Shown here piece by piece: positions 8,187 through 17,020 of a stretch of DNA of 64,000 nt. Within the stretch, counting starts at the first letter, position 1. The number at the start of each line of letters is the position of its first letter. The notes below the pieces were generated by a model. That model had not been told where the DNA came from. It searched no databases and saw only the letters and a list, made by a program, of their open reading frames with translations. Position numbers and translations under genes: made by a program. Origin of the DNA: CAVWCQ01 sp963753545 (lineage in GTDB: Bacteria; Chloroflexota; Anaerolineae; Aggregatilineales; Aggregatilineaceae); NCBI GenBank assembly GCA_963753545.1, contig CAVWCQ010000008.1:868001-932000 (forward strand), read 5' to 3'.

Positions 8187-8945
8187 TTAATGACGCCCTA
8201 AAACCATCGTGTAGTATACCTTGCCGTCGGCGGCGGTGGCGAAGGCCAGCCCCATATCTGTAAATTCCGGTGTCAGGATATTCTGGCGGTGTCCGGCGCT
8301 GCCCATCCATTGATCCATCACGCCGGACGCGCTGACATCCCAGCGCTGCGCGGCATTTTCCCCGATCATCGACCAACTGTACCCGGCGGCGCTGGCCCGG
8401 CTGCCCGGATCGCTGCCGTCGCTCCCCGTGTGGCCCAGGAAATTGTTAGCGGCCTGATCAGCAGCCTGACGCGCGGCTGCGGCGTTCAGCGCTGCATCCA
8501 GGTTCAGGGGCGCGAGTCCCGCACTGGCCCGCGCCGCGTTGACCAGCCCCAGCACTTCCCCGGCCTGATCGGTGCTGGCAGAGACGGCGGGCTGTGCCTG
8601 GGACTGCTGTGGCTGTTGAGCGGGCTGGGAGGCAGGCGCGGAAGACTCATTCGGCAGGCTGTCCCACGATCCGGTGACGAGCCGCAAATATCGCCGGGCG
8701 ACCCAGCCGTTTTGATTCTGGTAGGTTACAAAAACCCAGCCGCGATCCGCTGTGATGGCGCTGGCGGTCAGGGTGGAGTTGTAGGGGATGACGGTGATCA
8801 CGCTGTACGATAACCCCGCCCCGGCACGCAGCCGCAAATTGGCGGTAGTGCGGGCTGTTACCGCGTCCTGGGCGAAGACAGGTAGAGCCGCGCCGACCAG
8901 CAGCACGGCGATCATAACGGCGAAACAGACTTTACGATAGAACAT
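8187..8945 (-). CDS. Secreted SH3 / CAP (SCP-PR1) domain protein
   Basis: 252 aa from ATG 8945, with GAGAGGG eight bases upstream; the in-frame GTG at 8960 lies before that site. Signal peptide 1-25 (VLLVGAALPVFAQ). Residues about 30-88 are a bacterial SH3 domain (ANLRLRAGAGLSYSV, GWVARRYL). A Gln/Pro/Ala linker follows. The C-terminal ~125 aa are a CAP domain: VNAARASAGLAPL at the start, NNFLGHTG, GENAA, MDQWMGSAGHRQNIL and a closing MVLG. These carry the conserved His and Glu of the CAP cavity. CAP proteins are extracellular, and bacterial ones are poorly understood. The architecture suggests wall attachment. Confidence 0.88.
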   Translation of the reverse strand: MFYRKVCFAVMIAVLLVGAALPVFAQDAVTARTTANLRLRAGAGLSYSVITVIPYNSTLTASAITADRGWVFVTYQNQNGWVARRYLRLVTGSWDSLPNESSAPASQPAQQPQQSQAQPAVSASTDQAGEVLGLVNAARASAGLAPLNLDAALNAAAARQAADQAANNFLGHTGSDGSDPGSRASAAGYSWSMIGENAAQRWDVSASGVMDQWMGSAGHRQNILTPEFTDMGLAFATAADGKVYYTMVLGRH

Positions 8946-9059
8946 AGGAATCCCTCTCACTGTACAGGTTTTAACACAGCGTAGATCGCCTGAGGTCGCT
9001 TGAAAAGAGGATAATTGTCCCGCCCACGTGTATAAAAACCAAGTCTCGTCGGAAAGCTA

Positions 9060-9240
9060 GCCATGCCGCTGGAAGCCGAGCGGCAACAGAATGAAAATCG
9101 CGTCTCTCGTCGCCAGAGGTTAAAACCTGCTGGCTAGGAAAGAGAAAGAAAGTCCATAAAGGGACTCGCCCATTTATGGGGCAGCCCCTTCAGTGGGCTT
9201 CCAGGCTTCTCTGTTAGACCCAGGTTTCAACCTGGGGCGC
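9060..9240. repeat. Palindrome-rich intergenic element
   Basis: The gap 8946-9424 holds no gene. It contains two related palindromes, an imperfect one at 9113-9133 (CCAG.GGTT.AACC.CTGG) and a perfect-arm one at 9219-9236 (CCCAGGTT-TC-AACCTGGG). Between them CCATAAA and TTTATGG arms and alternating GGG/CCC blocks could fold into a compact multi-stem structure. It resembles a MITE or REP-type element, but no transposase or target duplication is visible. Confidence 0.45.
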
Positions 9241-9350
9241 AAAAAACCGCACAACGCTATTTTTAAGGGAGCGTACAAAAGAAAATAAGAGAAAATATTC
9301 ATTATTTGAGGTGGTGCGGCGAAATCTGCTTTTGCTTAGATTTCTACTTG

Positions 9351-9405
9351 GCTTTTCTATTTTTCTCTGCGCTCTCCGCGTTCTCTGCGGTCAAATATCT
9401 TTTTG
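9351..9405 (+). repeat. Copy of the CTCCGCGG intergenic repeat
   Basis: CTTTTCTATTTTTCTCTGCG followed by CTCTCCGCGTTCTCTGCGG, the same element as at 8150-8180. It lies between the palindromic element and the Nudix gene. Confidence 0.65.
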
Positions 9406-9424
9406 TTTTTACGGGAGAGTTCCT

Positions 9425-9907
9425 ATGCAAACTGTCGAATGCCACACGCTCTACGGTGAGATCAAGCGCGTGCCTGCTGCCGATCTCCAGTTTCGCCCGT
9501 CGGTGTATGGGCTGGTCATTCATGAGGATAGGTTGCTGCTGGCGCGCGGGCGACATACGGGGCGGTACGCGCTGCCCGGCGGTGGCGTGGAACTGGGCGA
9601 GCGGATGGACGATGCCCTCCGGCGCGAACTCCGCGAAGAGGCGGGCATCGACATTCAGATCAAGGAATTTTTGCACTTCCATGACGATTTTTTCTATTAC
9701 GATCCGCTGGATTTCGCCATTCACGGCCTGCTGTTTTATTACTGGTGCGCGCCGCTGTCACTGACCCTGATTGATGATGCGCTCGTGGACGATCTCGACG
9801 TGGAACAACCGCGTTGGGTTCCGATCCGCGATCTGACTGCCGGCCTTTTTCAGACGCACGGCGCGATCACGATCCAGTTATTGGAGACGATCCTGGGCCG
9901 CCACTAA
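9425..9907 (+). CDS. Nudix hydrolase (160 aa)
   Basis: ATG 9425 is chosen because GGGAG lies about ten bases upstream; the frame is open further upstream only through the intergenic repeat. The Nudix box GGGVELGE...RELREEAGI occupies about residues 56-79 with all Mg-binding Glu residues present. Upstream YGLVIHEDRLLLARG is the usual first strand. The C-terminal part has QPRWVPIRDL. It should hydrolyse a nucleoside diphosphate linked to another moiety; the substrate cannot be told. It ends with a 4-nt overlap with the convergent 9904 gene. Confidence 0.88.
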   Translation: MQTVECHTLYGEIKRVPAADLQFRPSVYGLVIHEDRLLLARGRHTGRYALPGGGVELGERMDDALRRELREEAGIDIQIKEFLHFHDDFFYYDPLDFAIHGLLFYYWCAPLSLTLIDDALVDDLDVEQPRWVPIRDLTAGLFQTHGAITIQLLETILGRH

Positions 9908-10770
9908 CGGATTCTGCCGCCCTCGCGGATCAGCCAACCTGCCATATCGCCGGGTGGATCATAGCGGTAGCCCATGTCAAAGCGGATCGACAAGCCGGGC
10001 CAGGGGTGATAAACATAGACGCTGCGGAAGTACTGATCCAGCCCAGGCAGCCCGACCCCATAGGGCGGCGGAAAGAGGCCTTCGACTTCCTCGCGGGTGA
10101 GATCGGTTTCCATGTCAAATTGGAGCAGAGGGTTACGAAGATAGGTGTCGTAAACGAGTTCAAATTTCGGGCGTCGCATGGGTTCGGATTCCGTGATGTC
10201 CGTCTCGACTTCCGCTGCGGTGGCGGGGATGACAAAAGGCCAATCTTCGCCGGTTGGGTAGCGGTAGATGGCGGAGACCGAAGACAGTTTGTGCAGCAGA
10301 TCATCCCACCCGGCGCGATCCAGGCTCGCCGCGGGGATGTTCAGTCCCGTGTGATCGAGGCGGAAAACATGCCCCTTCAGCCGCTCACAGGCGGCATCAA
10401 CAGGCAGTAAGGCGGTGAAATCTTCACTGTCTGCCGGGAGCCGGACGTACCCTTCGGCGGGAGGCTCGGCACGCTCCTGGATCTGCAGGCCATCGATGGA
10501 CGTCTGAGGCGTTTTCAGGATCAGACTGTCAAAGCGCAGATGGATAGGCGGAGCCATATCAAGAAGCACGGTGGGGCGTGGAACATCACCCAGCCGCAGC
10601 ACCGTTTTCGGCAGCAGATCGCCCGGCCCTGGCTGGACGATCTGCACCTGATCTTCCGTCAGTAATGTTCCTTCAACGCCCTCAAAAAGCCGCAGCATGA
10701 CAGCAAAAAACTGCCGCGACTGCTGGCCCGCTGCCGGAAAGGTGTATACGACCTGTTCTAGACGGTCCAT
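9904..10770 (-). CDS. Conserved-looking cytosolic protein of unknown function (288 aa)
   Basis: Not recognised. AGGAG precedes ATG 10770. There is no signal peptide or membrane helix. The protein is acidic, rich in Pro and aromatic residues, with predicted beta-strand segments (RPTVLLDMAPPIHLRFDSLIL, just split here by description) and a C-terminal half rich in Tyr, Trp and Pro (YHPWPGLSIRFDMGYRYDPP). No cysteine pair or obvious catalytic motif is seen. It overlaps the end of the Nudix gene by 4 nt on the opposite strand. Confidence 0.6.
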   Translation of the reverse strand: MDRLEQVVYTFPAAGQQSRQFFAVMLRLFEGVEGTLLTEDQVQIVQPGPGDLLPKTVLRLGDVPRPTVLLDMAPPIHLRFDSLILKTPQTSIDGLQIQERAEPPAEGYVRLPADSEDFTALLPVDAACERLKGHVFRLDHTGLNIPAASLDRAGWDDLLHKLSSVSAIYRYPTGEDWPFVIPATAAEVETDITESEPMRRPKFELVYDTYLRNPLLQFDMETDLTREEVEGLFPPPYGVGLPGLDQYFRSVYVYHPWPGLSIRFDMGYRYDPPGDMAGWLIREGGRIR

Positions 10771-10797
10771 GCCTGTGATCTCCTGTGCATGTACCCT

Positions 10798-11886
10798 CTA
10801 TTGTACAGCAATCACTCCCCAGGGGGCGCTGCTGGGCAGGACGTAAATCTGCCCGGAACTGTTGAGCAGGTAGATCGTATCGCCTACGGCACTCACCGTC
10901 TCCTGCATAAGTCCGTAGTAGGCCGTTTCTCGATCAATGGCATAACCGAGGGCGGCAGGCAGCCCATCGACGCCGCGCCACGCATAGTAGATCGGCCCGC
11001 TGGGCTGCATCAGCCCGGCAGGAATCGCGGCATCCAGAGCCGGGTCTTTGAGCGGCATGCCCGGCGTGAAGTGGTCCTCTATTTTCAGCGGAACCCGCCC
11101 GTTGATCAGGGCATAACTGGCCCGCAGGGTGGACAAATAAACAATCGTTCCTCGTTCAAAATGCTGCTCGCGGAAGGTCGTTGACAGGATGGGGGTGGGG
11201 CACCCTGCCGGGGATGGGCTGAAAAACCAGTTTTCCGGGCAGAGGATGTGGACCGTCGTCTGGGCGGATATCTCTTGCAGGCCGTCACTGACGCGCACAA
11301 CCAGGGTGATCGAGTCGCGGCCATCACTGGGAACGACAAACGGCCAACTGCCGACGACAGGCAGATTCGCCGCTTCTTCGATGAACTGGTTGTTGTAGAG
11401 CCAGCCGAACCGCACGCCGATCACCGGACCCTGCCCCTGCCAGGAGATGTTGACCATCCCTCCCGCCGGGACGACCAACGGATCGGCTACCAGGGCGCTG
11501 ATCCCCAGCGGCAGCAGGGTTTGCGGCGCGGCGGCGACCATCTGCGGCGGCACACGCAGCCAGAGTCCATCCTGCACATCACCGGGAGCGGTCAGGCAGT
11601 TAACGGTCAGCAGATCAGCGGCTCCAATCCCGGCGCGGGCGGCGATGCTGTAAACCGTCTCGTTCATCTGAACCTGATAGGCGTACCAGCCTGCCGGAGT
11701 CGCACAGGCGGGGCGCTGGTTCCGCGTGGGGAGCGTGTTGGAGGTCGTTCCGCCTGTCGCCTTGTTGCTTTGCGGCTGCGCGGCGGCCCCTGCCGCCCTC
11801 ACGGGTTTGTTAGATGGGGCGGGGGCTGTACATCCCGCCGCCAGGAGAGTGATGCTCAACAGCCCGACGAGTAGCTTACCGTTCAT
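10798..11886 (-). CDS. LysM-domain lipoprotein
   Basis: 362 aa. Residues 1-19 form a lipoprotein signal peptide with lipobox LLAAGC. A low-complexity Ala/Thr/Asn linker follows to about residue 60. Residues about 66-115 are a LysM domain (YAYQVQMNETVYSIAARAGI, then LLTVN and GLWLRVP), which binds peptidoglycan glycan strands. Next is an Ig-like strand-rich region (GGMVNISWQG, VTLVVRVSDG type) and a C-terminal domain of about 130 aa with FERGTIVYL and RVPLKIEDHF, seen in other Chloroflexota surface proteins. AGAGGTG precedes ATG 11886. It is probably anchored to the outer face of the membrane and tied to the wall. Confidence 0.85.
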   Translation of the reverse strand: MNGKLLVGLLSITLLAAGCTAPAPSNKPVRAAGAAAQPQSNKATGGTTSNTLPTRNQRPACATPAGWYAYQVQMNETVYSIAARAGIGAADLLTVNCLTAPGDVQDGLWLRVPPQMVAAAPQTLLPLGISALVADPLVVPAGGMVNISWQGQGPVIGVRFGWLYNNQFIEEAANLPVVGSWPFVVPSDGRDSITLVVRVSDGLQEISAQTTVHILCPENWFFSPSPAGCPTPILSTTFREQHFERGTIVYLSTLRASYALINGRVPLKIEDHFTPGMPLKDPALDAAIPAGLMQPSGPIYYAWRGVDGLPAALGYAIDRETAYYGLMQETVSAVGDTIYLLNSSGQIYVLPSSAPWGVIAVQ

Positions 11887-12075
11887 AGTGCACCTCTTCT
11901 TTTTCGTACCAGGGGATATCCCCTTAATACCCCAAAATCATTGAGGTATCCCGCTTTTTGGCGAGTAGCGACCTTAAGAGAAGTTTAGGTAGATTCCCGG
12001 ATGACCCTATTGACTCCAGAATAGGGCATTAGGGGAAGGTGGGCTTGACGGGTGCGCGGCGGTTGGCTCACATCA

Positions 12076-12123
12076 GGCTAACCGTTTTCTAACGTTTAGC
12101 CCACGCGCCTCTTTTGTTATACT
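12076..12123 (+). promoter_or_regulatory. Promoter and possible operator of the 12179 gene
   Basis: TATACT at 12118-12123 with a poor -35 (TTTAGC, 12095-12100) at 17 bp. GGCTAA (12076-12081) and TTAGCC (12096-12101) form an inverted repeat over the -35 region that could be an operator. Nothing else is seen in the 290-bp gap. Confidence 0.4.
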
Positions 12124-12178
12124 ATGAGAAGACTTACATCGAAGCCCCAACGCGGTCATCTAGAAAAAGGGGTTTCTC

Positions 12179-13665
12179 ATGAGCCGCCTCTTATTCCTCG
12201 CTGTTCTGCTCGTTATGCTGCTGGCGGCACCCATCCAGGCGCAGGATACGCCCTGGCCTACCGACGGCTGGCCCACCTCATCACCGGAAGCGCAGGGGAT
12301 CGATTCCGGGCAATTGGCCGATCTGTTCGCCGTGATCGAGGAGCAGGATATCAATATTCACAGCGTGCTGATCATCCGTCATGGCGCGCTTGTCGTGGAA
12401 GCCTATCGCTACCCGTACCAGCCCGACACGCTGCACAGCCTGCAATCGTGTACGAAAAGTGTCGTCTCGGCCCTGGTCGAAATCGCCATCCAGCAGGGCT
12501 ATATCGCCGGGGCCGATCAGCGGGTGCTCGATCTGCTGCCCGGCTGGACCTTCGAGCAGGTGGACGAGGCTAAGCGGGCGATGACTATCGGAGACCTGCT
12601 CACGATGCGATCCGGGCTGCCGTATACCCTCTCCGCTGAAGCGTGGGCGACAGGCGATATCATCCAGGCTGTGCTGGATCTGCCGATGGTGGATCAACCG
12701 GGCAGCCGATTCGTCTACAGTGCCATTCAACCTACTTTGTTAGCGGCGATTGTCGGCGAAACCAGCGGCATGAAGACCATCGACTTTATCACGCAGAACC
12801 TGTTTGAGCCGTTGGGCATCCAGGATTATTACTGGCCCGCGCTGAATGATCGGGGCGATGTGGATGGGAACGCGGCGCTGTCGCTGACCCCGCGCGATAT
12901 GGCGAAGATCGGCTATCTCTATCTGCGTGACGGACAGTGGGACGGTGTACCCATTTTGCCGCCCGGCTGGGTGGCGGAACTCAACAGCGCGGCATGTCAG
13001 CGCGCCCCGCATGGAAGATTCGCAGGTAGGCGATTATTACGGCTACTACTGGTGGGTCGATGCGGATGGCTATTTTTCAGCCCTCGGTTTTGGCGGGCAG
13101 GCAATCGTCGTCAAGCCGGACCTGGATTTGGTCGTGGTGTTCACTAGCCGCGTGGATGATCACCGGATGCCCTTAGGGTTGTTCGAGAATTTTATTCTGC
13201 CCGCTGTTACGTCCGACGATCCCCTGCCGGAGGATCCCGAAAAACGGGCCGCGCTGCAAGATGCTGTTCAGGCGTTTGGACAACCTCATCCCGTTCCGGT
13301 CCCGCCGCTGCCGCCAACCGCTCTGGAAATCTCGGATAGGGTTTATATGCTTGAAGAGAACACGCTGGGATGGACATCTCTCGCGCTGCATTTTGATGCC
13401 AACCAGCCGGAAGCGATCCTGATCCGTAATGGTTATCACTTTCCGCTGGGGCTGGATGGCGTCTACAGGGTCACGGACAGCCCCGCTTTTCCCTACGTGC
13501 AAAAAGGGGCGTGGATTCGAGACAACGTGTTCCAGATCGATCAGGAGCTTCTCGGCTGGCCCTATCTTTCTCGGATTCTGCTGACATTTGAGGGAAATAC
13601 CGTGCGGGTGCGTTTCTCGAGTGGAGGGCACAGTTTGCCTTTCAGCGGCACGGCGGAGCGAATAA
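12179..13665 (+). CDS. Secreted serine hydrolase, beta-lactamase/PBP4* fold, frameshifted
   Basis: Residues 1-22 are a signal peptide (LAAPIQAQ). The first frame carries the SxxK motif SCTKSVVSALV and YSAIQPTLLAAIV at the position of the second motif. The frame then shifts by one base near 12990-13000 and continues with DYYGYYWWVDADGYFSALGF, GGQAIVVKP (third-motif strand) and a C-terminal lipocalin-like beta domain. No stop follows in that frame before the next gene. TAA at 13663 becomes in-frame if one more extra base is removed, giving about 494 aa. The second motif usually reads YSN or YSS; Ala here is unusual. Likely roles are D-Ala peptidase or esterase activity in the envelope, not antibiotic hydrolysis. 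Confidence 0.75.
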
Positions 13666-13690
13666 GACTTCTCTCCTGGTCAAAACGCGC

Positions 13691-13696
13691 TATACT
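13691..13696 (+). promoter_or_regulatory. Possible -10 box of the 6-TM gene
   Basis: TATACT 35 bases before the GTG start, with no strong -35. It supports treating the membrane protein as a separate gene and not as the C-terminus of the serine hydrolase. Confidence 0.3.
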
Positions 13697-13730
13697 GACA
13701 GCGCGCCAACTCACACAGGGGGAATCTCAC

Positions 13731-14450
13731 GTGTCCACTGCCACAAACTCCGGAACGAAAAACACAGCCTTGATAGGATTTTATACTGCCATTCTGACAG
13801 CGGTGCTGGTACTCATCACCTTTGGCATCGCCATCCTGACGCCGCCCGTCTCCGGCTCCGGTTGTGTCAAGTCGTGTATCGAGTATCCCTACCTGGACAT
13901 TACCTCACGCTTCCCGCGTGACTACTACTGGATGGCTCTGGCGATTGTGCTCACGGCTGTTTATGTCGTCCTGATGGCCTGCCTGCACCAGTACGCCCCG
14001 GCAGGAAAAAAGATGTTCAGCCAGATTGCCCTGTCCTTTGGACTCATGGCGGCGGCGGTTCTCATCGTTGACTATTTCGTTCAACTGTCGGTCATCCAGC
14101 CCAGCCTTAAAAACGGGGAAACCGAAGGGATCGCCTTATTAACCCAGTACAACCCTCATGGCATCTTTATCGCGCTGGAAGAAATCGGCTATCTGTTCAT
14201 GGCCCTTTCTTTCATGTGCGCCGCTCCGATTTTTTCGGGAACCAACCGGGTGGAGCGGGCCATTCGCTGGGTGTTTGGACTCAGTTTTCCGCTGGCGCTC
14301 CTCGCCCTGCTTGGCTATTCCATCAAATATGGCATCCAGCGGGGATATCGCTTCGAAATCGCGATCATCTCGATTGACTGGATCGTGCTGCTGATCGCCG
14401 CCATTCTGTTAAGCGTTGTCTTCAAACGGGCTGCGAAACCCGTCTCCTAG
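13731..14450 (+). CDS. Six-helix membrane protein of unknown function (239 aa)
   Basis: GTG 13731 follows AGGGGGAA at a normal distance. Six hydrophobic helices are visible, beginning LIGFYTAILTAVLVLITFGI and ending WIVLLIAAILLSVVF, with a Cys-containing loop after helix 1 (SGSGCVKSCIEYPY). The motif ALEEIGYLFMALSFMCAAPI in helix 4 resembles DUF4386-like proteins. The raw frame is continuous with the hydrolase upstream, but a ribosome-binding site, a promoter-like box and the missing hydrolase stop all point to two genes. Confidence 0.65.
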   Translation: MSTATNSGTKNTALIGFYTAILTAVLVLITFGIAILTPPVSGSGCVKSCIEYPYLDITSRFPRDYYWMALAIVLTAVYVVLMACLHQYAPAGKKMFSQIALSFGLMAAAVLIVDYFVQLSVIQPSLKNGETEGIALLTQYNPHGIFIALEEIGYLFMALSFMCAAPIFSGTNRVERAIRWVFGLSFPLALLALLGYSIKYGIQRGYRFEIAIISIDWIVLLIAAILLSVVFKRAAKPVS

Positions 14451-14551
14451 AGCTTGATATGAAACAAGGATACACCCGAGGGGATGAAAATGAGGAGCCG
14501 ACCTGAGGTACCCGAACCATTTCGTTCGGTCACGAGGCCCATGAACCGTAG

Positions 14552-14581
14552 GGGCTGGGCTTGCCCTGCCCGTCTTTTTTT
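14552..14581 (+). terminator. Terminator after the 6-TM gene
   Basis: GGGCTGGGC (14552-14560) and GCCCTGCCC (14563-14571) pair with one mismatch, followed by a run of nine T's within 14573-14582. It is the same design as the hairpin after trpB at 21421. Confidence 0.65.
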
Positions 14582-14723
14582 GTTTTCCTACCGTGAGCCT
14601 ATTATTTTGCTAAAGAGCCGTAGCGGTCGGAGGGCTTCGGATGCCCGCCCAAGTCATGGCTGCTTAACTCCTTTTCAGGAGAGCTAGTCATGGTGGGCGC
14701 GCCGCCACAAAGAGATGAGACTT

Positions 14724-14795
14724 CTCTTGCTTTTCTCTGTTTTTCCTTTGCGTTCTTTGCGCTCTTTGCGGTGAGATTATTTTTTTATTTTCACA
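14724..14795 (+). repeat. Copy of the intergenic repeat (CTTTGCGG variant)
   Basis: CTTGCTTTTCTCTG... TTCTTTGCGCTCTTTGCGG TGAGATTATTTTTTT, a diverged member of the family at 8081, 9351, 19267, 19580 and 32866. Confidence 0.65.
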
Positions 14796-14842
14796 GGAGC
14801 GTGTGATGCACGTTTCACGCTCAATAATCGCTGCCAAAAGTC

Positions 14843-14872
14843 TTGACACGAACAGAACATCCGTGCTATACT
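14843..14872 (+). promoter_or_regulatory. Strong sigma70-type promoter without a downstream gene
   Basis: Consensus TTGACA (14843-14848), 18-bp spacer, TATACT (14867-14872). The next gene lies on the opposite strand and ends at 15193, so this promoter has no coding target. Confidence 0.65.
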
Positions 14873-14878
14873 GGATAG

Positions 14879-15060
14879 GTGAGTCGCCGTTCTGCCTGTT
14901 GCTTTTTCTGCGCCAGGGTCAAAGTTAGTAAATGGTTAGGATGACCCCCCAAAAAACAGTGAGGCGCGGATCGTCACGAGAAGAAAGTGGCCCGAAGCGA
15001 GTAACTTATGAGAATTTCCGGCTACTGTAAGATGCTCGTAAATATAGCTTATGATCATAA
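14879..15060 (+). ncRNA. Candidate small RNA driven by the orphan promoter
   Basis: The stretch 14879-15192 shows no convincing reading frame. Starting about seven bases after the -10 box, GCGCC (14910-14914) pairs with GGCGC (14963-14967), and nested inside, GGGTCA (14916-14921) pairs with TGACCC (14942-14947). I checked by eye for tmRNA, RNase P RNA, SRP RNA and common riboswitch motifs and found none. The 3' end is unknown; transcription could run on antisense to the M23 gene. Confidence 0.3.
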
Positions 15061-15192
15061 AGGCCTCCAATAATCAATTTTGGCCCCTTTTTCGATCATT
15101 TTCTGGCTATTTGTTGAATTTTCCTCCTCATCGAAAGTGCATAACAACCTCTAGCTGCATGGAGAGCGGAACGGGCGCAGCAAGCAGCGCCC

Positions 15193-16894
15193 CTACTGCG
15201 CCGAGAGTTTATACAGCCCGTAATCGGTGGGATCAACGTAGACGATGGTCGCGCCGTCCGGTGAGACGCTCCAATCACCGTTGGCGACGCGGATTGGCGT
15301 GAGGGCCGGATCGGTCAGGGTGCGGCGCGTGCCGTCCAGCACATCGATCATCCCCAGCGTGTGCACATCGTCCGCGGGATCGAAACTCAGCGTGAACAGC
15401 GAGCGATCATCGCGCCAGAGATAGGCCCCGAAGAAGTCGAGCCGCTGGGGAGACGCTCCCTCAACCGTGCGTTCCACATAGAGACTGCTGTTCGCCGATA
15501 TCTTCCTGGAAGGGCGTGTAATAGGCGATAAAGTCCCCACCCGGCGAGACCTGCAAGCCGCGCAGATTCTGGTAGGAGCCAAATTCAAACGGCGTGACTG
15601 CCGGATCGTCAATGTCCAGGATATAGAGCCGCGTTTCGGTGGTATAGGTGATTCGCTTGACGAACAGAATCCGGCGCGCATCGAGCCACATGCTGTAGCC
15701 GCCCGCCTGGGTGAAGACGCGCCGCCGCAGTGTGCCGTCGAGGTTGCTCACCCAAAACTCGACGCCCGGCGCATCCTGGCCCGGCACGATTTCGCCGTAA
15801 ACGACTTCCCACAACAGCCGCCTGCCATCGGGTGACACGGCTGGATAATTGCCGTTCGTATATATCATCCCACGACTGGCTGTCAGACAGCCGGGTGATG
15901 CGGAACGATCCGCCGCCGATGGAATCCACTGTCACGCTGCCATCGGGAGAGAGCAGCGTTGGCGGGGCAGTCTCGATATAGGTGCGCTCCGAGCCATCAA
16001 GGGGCTGGCGGAAGACGCCTGTAGGCTGGCCCGGCACGGCGTCAATGAGATAGACGGCATCCGTGTCGGTGGGTTTCCACCACGCATTGATATTCCAGCG
16101 GTTGAGCGACACGGTTTGGCGGGTGAAGGTTGTCTCTTCCGGCAGGGGATCGAGATGGCGGCGGGCAGGCGTATTGGCGGGCGGGCGATTTTCCAGCTTG
16201 GGGGGCCAGGGATGGGTGTAGTTATTGAGAATATCCCTGCCGAAGGTCACGTCGGGCTGATCTTCCAGCTTCATCCAGCGGTAGGGGTGATCCAGGTCCT
16301 GCTCGAAGGTGTTAGCGATAGGGCCAATGCTGGTCAGCATATGCCAGTTGCCCTCAAGGAGTGGCAGCGGGTTATAGGTCGTCTGGTAGTCGGCGCTGCG
16401 GATTTCCAGGTGCAGGTGCGGGCGCGATCCACACGAGCCGTCGGGGTCGCCGGAGAGTCCGATGGGGTCGCCGCGCTTCACTTCATCCCCGCGCACAAAC
16501 TGGGGCACTTGCAGCAGATGCCCGTACAGCGATGAGTAGCCCGTACCGGGGTGATCGATGACGAGGCTGTGCGGCCCCGCACCGAACCCGGCAGCATCGA
16601 CGTACTGCACGACGCCGTCCGCGATGGCATGGACAGGTGTGCCGCACGGCGCATCAAAATCCACGCCAAAATGAAGGCCCTGCCCGGCGGCGTACCAGAC
16701 ATTGCCAAAGTTAAAGGCCGAGGTGCGTGTTGCCATAGTGCTGTTCGTAGATCCACGTATTCGGCCCGGCGGGATCGGTGAAGGGGAGTGAAAACGGCGG
16801 GCCATCCGGAGCGGAGTTCCTGCGCCGCGCTGTGCGAAAAGGGGGCGGCGAGCAGAGCCAGCGCCACCATGAATAAACCCGTCCATCGCGCCAT
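15193..16894 (-). CDS. Secreted M23 peptidase with C-terminal propeller, four frameshifts
   Basis: ATG 16894 follows GAGGAA; residues 1-24 are a signal peptide. The frame then shifts by one base in the GGGG/CCCC run at 16783-16786, again near 16722, near 15865 and near 15498. Removing one base at each gives about 565 aa without stops. The first half is a LytM/M23 domain with all zinc ligands: HFGVDFDAP (HxxxD), YGHL and HLHLEIR (HxH). The second half has PD40/TolB-like blades (NYPAVSPDGRRLLW, GDWSVSPDGATIVY). It should cut peptidoglycan cross-bridges or other Gly-rich peptides outside the cell. The intact motifs argue for sequence error and not decay. Confidence 0.8.
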
Positions 16895-16949
16895 GATCGT
16901 TTCCTCGGAAACAGGTTGTTTCAGTTGTTATACGAGTATACGATGGTTG

Positions 16950-17011
16950 CCCCTCACCCCGCCCAAACTTCGTTTGGTCACCGCTCTCCCACTGCTTCGC
17001 GGGGCGAGGGG
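16950..17011. repeat. Large intergenic hairpin element
   Basis: Arms CCCCTC-A-CCCCGC (16950-16962) and GCGGGG-C-GAGGGG (16999-17011) pair almost perfectly, with an inner hairpin CAAACTTCGTTTG (16964-16976). It lies between two leftward genes and may act as a terminator; it has the look of a recurring genomic element. Confidence 0.55.
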
Positions 17012-17020
17012 AGAAATTGA

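Noticed and set aside
12927..14450. Serine hydrolase fused to a six-helix membrane domain
   Set aside because: A GTG with AGGGGGAA at 13731, a TATACT box and a nearby frame-hidden TAA suggest two genes; a fusion is possible but not preferred.
14484..14687. A short plus-strand frame of 67 codons after the 6-TM gene
   Set aside because: It covers the terminator hairpin and T-run, and its product is Arg/Ser-rich without any domain.
14879..15060. tmRNA, RNase P RNA, SRP RNA or a known riboswitch at the orphan promoter
   Set aside because: No tRNA-like end, no conserved P4 or SRP Alu/S-domain motif and no downstream sense gene were seen.
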